From Clostridia bacterium (GTDB lineage Bacteria > Bacillota > Clostridia > Oscillospirales > CAG-272), in contig JAGCYR010000097.1 of assembly GCA_017960705.1 (NCBI GenBank), forward strand, positions 1 to 6,294: 6,294 bases of DNA. The letters run 5' to 3'. A program made the translations under genes and the position numbers. This document shows, in pieces, positions 1 to 3,224 of this stretch. The first letter of the stretch is position 1; every line of letters begins with the position of its first letter. The notes below the pieces were generated by a model. That model did not search any database. It saw only the letters and a program-made list of their open reading frames with translations, and was not told the origin of the DNA.

Positions 1-309
1 AGAACGTCGTGAGACAGTTCGGTCCCTATCTGTCGTGGGCGTCGGATATTTGAGAGGAGTTGACCTTAGTACGAGAGGACCGGGTCGAACGCACCTCCGG
101 TGCATCGGTTGTACTGCCAAGTGCATAGCCGGGTAGCCGAGTGCGGATGTGATAAACGCTGAAAGCATCTAAGCGTGAAGCACACCTCAAGATGAGATAT
201 CCCTTGCATAAGCAATAAGGTCACAGGTAGACTACCTGTTTGATAGGTCGCAGGTGGAAGCGCAGTAATGCGTGCAGCTGAGCGATACTAATCGACCGAG
301 TGCTTGAAC
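1..309 (+). rRNA. rrl: 23S ribosomal RNA, 3' end (partial)
   Basis: This is the last tenth or so of a large-subunit rRNA; the gene begins outside the window. The sarcin-ricin loop AGTACGAGAGGACC is intact at 68-81, and the universally conserved purine equivalent to E. coli A2660 falls at position 74. By that alignment base 1 corresponds roughly to E. coli position 2587. The closing segment GATACTAATCGACCGAG (near 284-300) is the Firmicutes-type 23S tail. The 3' end is placed at about 309 from the CTTGAAC that would pair with the 5' end of the molecule; the exact processed end may differ by several bases. No insertion or intron is seen. Confidence 0.97.
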
Positions 310-403
310 TGCTTCAAAGTTCAAGTTCGCAACACTACGAGTTTCATCTCTTTCCTTTATTCGGTTTTTCAATGGACAATCGACCGGAACACGGTTGAAA
401 AAC
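310..403 (+). other. 23S trailer / rRNA operon spacer without 5S rRNA
   Basis: This stretch holds no gene. It contains two inverted repeats. CTTGAACT (303-310) pairs with AGTTCAAG (318-325) around the loop GCTTCAA, so it straddles the 23S end. GTTTTTCAA (364-372) pairs with TTGAAAAAC (395-403). The TTTTTCAATGGACAAT-like stretch resembles the conserved post-23S trailer of many Clostridia, from memory of such operons. The RNA is probably removed during 23S maturation. I see neither a 5S rRNA core nor a tRNA cloverleaf. Confidence 0.6.
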
Positions 404-432
404 AGGCAGGACGCTTATCTGTCCTGCCTTTT
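404..432 (+). terminator. Rho-independent terminator of the rRNA operon
   Basis: A perfect 9-bp stem, AGGCAGGAC (404-412) with GTCCTGCCT (421-429), encloses the loop GCTTATCT and runs into TTTT (429-432). An A-rich stretch precedes it. The U tract is short, so some read-through into the next gene is possible. It lies about 95 bases past the 23S end and most likely closes the rRNA transcript. Confidence 0.85.
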
Positions 433-468
433 CGGATTAAATAGGTAAATCGGAAAAAAGGGATACGA

Positions 469-475
469 AAGGAGG
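469..475 (+). promoter_or_regulatory. Ribosome binding site AAGGAGG
   Basis: A full-strength Shine-Dalgarno sequence lies 7 bases before GTG at 483. It fixes the non-ATG start of the NUDIX fusion gene, since no other in-frame start nearby has a comparable site. Confidence 0.85.
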
Positions 476-482
476 GATCGCC

Positions 483-1751
483 GTGGAATTCGGAACCGTT
501 GCGCTCGCGTTCTACGACCGGGATCGGCTGGAGAGCGGGAAGCGCGAAGCGTCGGCTCTGCGCCGCGCTCTGGGCAATTTCGCTTCGGGTGTCGAGCATA
601 TCGGCGGGACGTCTCTCCGCTTCGTTCCCTCGACCCCGACCCTCGATTTCGTCGTCGGCTGCCCCTCCTCGTCCGCTCTTTCCGAATGTGAAAAGATCCT
701 TCGCGCCGACGGCTATCTCCCCGCCTCCGAATGTTCTTTTCCGGGGGGTTTTGACCTCTCGGACGGAGATATTCTCCTTTTCCGACCCTCCGACGACGGG
801 AAGACCGCTGCCCGTTCGGTCCGCCTGACCCTTGCGGGGAGCCGGGTCTACGAGGATTGCGTCGCGCTCCGCGCGTATCTCTTCGGTCGTCCCGACGTTT
901 CGCGCGAGTACGCCGCTCTGAAGGGGAAGCTCTCTGCGGACTACCCGAACGACCGCGCCGCCTACGAACGCGGAAAGAGCGAGTGGATCAGAAACGCGCT
1001 ACCGATCGCCCGTCATTGGAGCCGGCTCGGCAAGACCGTCACCGTCACGGTCGACCGTCCCATGGGCTCGGTCCATCCCGACCGCCCCGATCTGGTCTAT
1101 CCGATCAACTGCGGCTATCCGAAGGATCTGTCGCTTCCGGGCGAGGGACGTCTCGGCGTCTACGTGCTCGGCGTGTCGCACCCCGTCACGACCTTCACCG
1201 GTCGGGTGATCGCTCTCCTTTTCCGCGAGAACGGCGAGGGCGTCCGCTGGGTGGTCGCTCCGCAGGGGCGCGAATACGATCAGGCGCGGATCTATTCCGA
1301 GGTCTGGTTCCGCGAGCGCGATTTCAAGTCCACGATGGAGCACCTCTATCACCGCTCGGTCGGTATGGTCGTGTACCGCAACACCGCCTCCGGCTACCGC
1401 TATCTGCTCCTCCGCGAGAGCCGCTCGCAGGGCTGGAGCATCCCGAAGGGGCACATGGAGTACGGCGAGACCGAGCTTGCGACCGCGATCCGTGAGGTGC
1501 GCGAGGAGACCGGGCTCGACTGCACCCCCGTTCCGGGTTTCCGGCGCGAGGTCACCTATCCCATCCCCCCGATCTACAAGAAAACGCTGGTCGCCTTCCT
1601 GGCTCCGACCGACCGCAATCCCACCGTTCAGCCAGAGGAGATCAGCGGCTACCGCTGGGTCTCGCAGAACGAGGCGAACCGGATGCTCGGCGGGCGCCGC
1701 ATCGTCGATCTGATCAACGCCGCCGCCGGCTTCCTTGAAAACAAGAAGTGA
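483..1751 (+). CDS. Three-domain GrpB-like / pyrophosphatase-like / NUDIX hydrolase fusion protein
   Basis: The product is a 422-residue predicted cytosolic protein with no signal peptide or membrane segment. Residues about 5-170 resemble the GrpB/UPF0157 nucleotidyltransferase family: EHIGGTS (38-44), TLD (53-55), and a PDVSREYAALKGKL block with a following DRAAY and K (137-165). Residues about 186-285 resemble inorganic pyrophosphatase (VTVTVDRPMGS, then YPINCGY at 206-212), but the D-x-D-x-x-D metal site reads GEGRLG (220-225), so this domain is probably inactive. Residues about 300-415 form a NUDIX domain with a complete box at 323-345 (G323, E329, R337, E338, E341, E342, G344); the preceding WSIPKGH resembles diadenosine-tetraphosphate hydrolases. 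Hydrolysis of a nucleoside diphosphate derivative is likely; the true substrate is unknown. No clear promoter lies between the rRNA terminator and the start, so rRNA read-through may contribute to expression. The NUDIX call is firm, GrpB fairly firm and the middle domain probable. Confidence 0.9.
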   Translation: MEFGTVALAFYDRDRLESGKREASALRRALGNFASGVEHIGGTSLRFVPSTPTLDFVVGCPSSSALSECEKILRADGYLPASECSFPGGFDLSDGDILLFRPSDDGKTAARSVRLTLAGSRVYEDCVALRAYLFGRPDVSREYAALKGKLSADYPNDRAAYERGKSEWIRNALPIARHWSRLGKTVTVTVDRPMGSVHPDRPDLVYPINCGYPKDLSLPGEGRLGVYVLGVSHPVTTFTGRVIALLFRENGEGVRWVVAPQGREYDQARIYSEVWFRERDFKSTMEHLYHRSVGMVVYRNTASGYRYLLLRESRSQGWSIPKGHMEYGETELATAIREVREETGLDCTPVPGFRREVTYPIPPIYKKTLVAFLAPTDRNPTVQPEEISGYRWVSQNEANRMLGGRRIVDLINAAAGFLENKK

Positions 1752-1755
1752 AACG

Positions 1756-1787
1756 AACCTCCGTCTCCGGACGGGGGTTTTCGTTTT
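1756..1787 (+). terminator. Rho-independent terminator after the NUDIX fusion gene
   Basis: A 10-bp stem (1756-1765 with 1770-1779, one G-T wobble) is capped by a C(UCCG)G tetraloop of the very stable UNCG class. TTTTCGTTTT follows (1778-1787). It begins five bases after the stop codon and ends this gene as its own unit. Confidence 0.88.
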
Positions 1788-1798
1788 CCCATCCTGAT

Positions 1799-1907
1799 GC
1801 GCGAAGCGCCAATTCACGCGGGCTTGCCTTCAATATATGCCGCTCGCGGCAATCCGTTCGTACCCCTGTCCCCACGCCCCGCAGGGCATATCGCGCCGTT
1901 TTCGGCG
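1799..1907 (+). repeat. Cluster of short intergenic hairpins, possible repeat element
   Basis: This gene-free stretch carries four small palindromes in a row: GCGC-GAA-GCGC (1799-1809), TGCCG-CTCG-CGGCA (1838-1851), CCCTG...CAGGG (1864-1868 with 1882-1886) and CGCCG-TTTT-CGGCG (1894-1907). The segments between them (for example CAATTCACGCG) look like linkers of intergenic palindrome repeats in Clostridia, but that is an impression. No open frame has a plausible ribosome binding site. It could be a decayed repeat element or RNA structure; a function is not shown. Confidence 0.4.
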
Positions 1908-1934
1908 TCTCCGAATCCGGTCGAAAAGATCCTG

Positions 1935-1963
1935 TTGCATTTTTCCCCTGCGTGTGCTATACT
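1935..1963 (+). promoter_or_regulatory. Sigma-A promoter with extended -10 for the flavin reductase-smpB unit
   Basis: TTGCAT (1935-1940) and TATACT (1958-1963) are separated by 17 bases, with the TGC extended -10 motif directly before the -10 box (1955-1957). Transcription should start near 1970, giving a leader of about 45 bases. Confidence 0.8.
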
Positions 1964-2016
1964 ATTACTGTTTGAAGCGATTATCACAGAATTGCGAACG
2001 AAAAGGAGAATGACAG

Positions 2017-2538
2017 ATGGCAGAGTTCCGTAAGATCCCCGTTTCCGATTTTGAGTGCGCCCCGATCCGCATGATCTCGAAGGATTGGCTGCTCTTCACG
2101 GCGTCCAAGCCCGACGGCACCTTCAATCCCATGACGGTCAGCTGGGGCGGGATCGGCGAACTGTGGGGCAAGAACGTGGCGTTCATCTTCGTCCGTCCGC
2201 AGCGCTACACGCACGAGTTCACCGAGGCGGGCGATACGGCGACCCTCACCTGGTTCGAGGAAAAGTACCGCGAGACCCTCGCTTTCTGCGGGGCGAAGAG
2301 CGGCCGCGACGTCGACAAGATCGCAGAAAGCGGGCTGACGCCGCAGAACGACGGCGACAACGCGATCTATTACAGCGAGGCGAAGATGGTCTTCAAACTG
2401 AAGAAACTCTACGCGAACAAAAAGGTCTTTTCGCCGAAGAACGCGGAGGACCCCGAACTCTTCGCTTTCCATTACAAGAAAAAGGACTATCATACGATGT
2501 ACGTCTACGAGATCCTGGAGATACTCGAAAGGGATTAA
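2017..2538 (+). CDS. Flavin reductase family protein (FMN-binding split barrel)
   Basis: The product is a 173-residue cytosolic protein of the flavin reductase / flavoredoxin-like family (COG1853), which binds FMN in a split beta-barrel and commonly moves electrons from NAD(P)H to flavin or to a partner protein. Family marks seen are NPMTVSWGGIGELW (37-50), the FIFVRPQRYTHEF block (56-68) that in relatives contacts the flavin phosphate, and FCGAKSGRDVDKI (90-102). The length is normal. The ATG is set by AAGGAG (2003-2008) with 8 bases spacing, downstream of a good promoter. It is the first gene of a probable two-gene unit with smpB, 21 bases ahead of it. The electron acceptor cannot be told from sequence; some relatives are flavodoxin-like or FMN-binding proteins without reductase activity. 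Confidence 0.92.
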   Translation: MAEFRKIPVSDFECAPIRMISKDWLLFTASKPDGTFNPMTVSWGGIGELWGKNVAFIFVRPQRYTHEFTEAGDTATLTWFEEKYRETLAFCGAKSGRDVDKIAESGLTPQNDGDNAIYYSEAKMVFKLKKLYANKKVFSPKNAEDPELFAFHYKKKDYHTMYVYEILEILERD

Positions 2539-2559
2539 GGCGTACCCGAGGGAACAACG

Positions 2560-3039
2560 ATGGCAAAGAAACCCGACGAGAAAAAGGGAAAAGTGATCAC
2601 CGTCAACCGGTCGGCAAGACACGATTATTTCGTGCTTGAGACCTTTGAGGCGGGGATCGAACTGTTCGGCACGGAGGTCAAATCGCTTCGCGCCGGAACG
2701 GTCAATCTCAAGGATTCCTACTGTCGGGTCGACGACGGCGAACTCTTCGTCTACGGGATGCACGTCAGCCCCTACGAGCGCGGCAACATCTTCAACCGCG
2801 ACCCCCTGCGTCCCCGCAAACTGCTGATGCACAAACGCGAGATCGCCCGCCTGCTCGGTCAGGTCACGCGCGACGGCTGCACGCTGATCCCCCTGTCGCT
2901 CTACTTTTCCGGCTCCCGCGTCAAGGTCGAGCTCGGGCTCTGCAAAGGTAAAAAGCTCTACGACAAGCGCGAGTCCGACGCCAAACGCTCCGCCGCCCGC
3001 GAGATCGAACGGGCGCAAAAAGGCAGAGCCGACGATTGA
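2560..3039 (+). CDS. smpB: SsrA (tmRNA)-binding protein SmpB
   Basis: The product is a 159-residue partner of tmRNA in trans-translation: it delivers tmRNA to ribosomes stalled on broken messages and its C-terminal tail enters the empty mRNA channel. The diagnostic motifs are present in order: GTEVKSLRAGTVNLKDSY (37-54, containing the conserved Glu at 39), SPYERGNIFNRDPLRPRKLL (70-89), and KGKKLYDKR (129-137) followed by a basic charged tail. Length is typical. A modest ribosome binding site GAGGGA (2548-2553) lies 6 bases before the ATG. The gene starts 21 bases after the flavin reductase stop, so the two are probably co-transcribed. The usual neighbours rnr and ssrA are not visible here. 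Confidence 0.98.
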   Translation: MAKKPDEKKGKVITVNRSARHDYFVLETFEAGIELFGTEVKSLRAGTVNLKDSYCRVDDGELFVYGMHVSPYERGNIFNRDPLRPRKLLMHKREIARLLGQVTRDGCTLIPLSLYFSGSRVKVELGLCKGKKLYDKRESDAKRSAAREIERAQKGRADD

Positions 3040-3052
3040 CGAATCGTCTTAC

Positions 3053-3083
3053 CGCTCCTCCGTTACGGGGGAGCGTTTTTTTT
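3053..3083 (+). terminator. Rho-independent terminator after smpB
   Basis: A 9-bp stem (3053-3061 with 3067-3075, one G-T pair) with loop GTTAC is followed by eight T residues (3076-3083). It starts 14 bases after the smpB stop codon and closes the flavin reductase-smpB unit. Confidence 0.93.
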
Positions 3084-3145
3084 ATTCAAACGGGGCTTGC
3101 CCAACGCTGCGTCGCGTTCTTTTTGATCTTTTTGCGCGCGTTCTC

Positions 3146-3174
3146 TTTACATTCGTATCTTTTTGTGCTATAAT
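3146..3174 (+). promoter_or_regulatory. Sigma-A promoter with extended -10 for the heparinase lipoprotein
   Basis: TTTACA (3146-3151) and a perfect TATAAT (3169-3174) are 17 bases apart, with TGC just before the -10 (3166-3168). Transcription would start near 3181, leaving a leader of about 45 bases. I see no clear operator or catabolite-repression site around it. Confidence 0.87.
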
Positions 3175-3213
3175 ATATTCGGAAAAAGACGCGCAAACAA
3201 CCATTGACTGATC

Positions 3214-3219
3214 GGGAGG
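3214..3219 (+). promoter_or_regulatory. Ribosome binding site GGGAGG
   Basis: This site lies 5 bases before ATG at 3225 and decides that start. An in-frame TTG at 3204 lies upstream of the site and would place charged residues before the signal peptide. Confidence 0.85.
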
Positions 3220-3224
3220 AAACT

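Noticed and set aside
433..468. Promoter for the NUDIX fusion gene between the rRNA terminator and its start
   Set aside because: TAAATA-like AT-rich bases are present but no -35 element at proper spacing was found, so I do not annotate one.
310..480. Possible 5S rRNA or tRNA after the 23S gene
   Set aside because: No 5S core and no cloverleaf with a TTCRA loop and acceptor pairing could be built; the stretch is trailer plus terminator.
999..1817. Minus-strand open frame (272 codons) opposite the NUDIX fusion gene
   Set aside because: Antisense of the conserved NUDIX and middle domains; it also runs across the terminator and has no recognisable motif.
1788..2033. Short plus-strand frames in the gap before the flavin reductase gene (for example starting at 1797)
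   Set aside because: No ribosome binding site, composition unlike a protein, and they run through the promoter and into the next gene's start.
1984..3018. Long minus-strand open frame (344 codons) opposite the flavin reductase and smpB genes
   Set aside because: Shadow of two well-recognised plus-strand genes; no family motif.
3040..3145. tmRNA (ssrA) gene expected near smpB
   Set aside because: The gap is far too short for tmRNA and holds only a terminator and short palindromes; no tag-peptide reading frame or tRNA-Ala-like ends are seen.
3204..3224. Upstream TTG start giving seven extra residues on the heparinase lipoprotein
   Set aside because: The ribosome binding site lies inside this stretch, and ATG at 3225 gives a proper MRK-type lipoprotein signal peptide.
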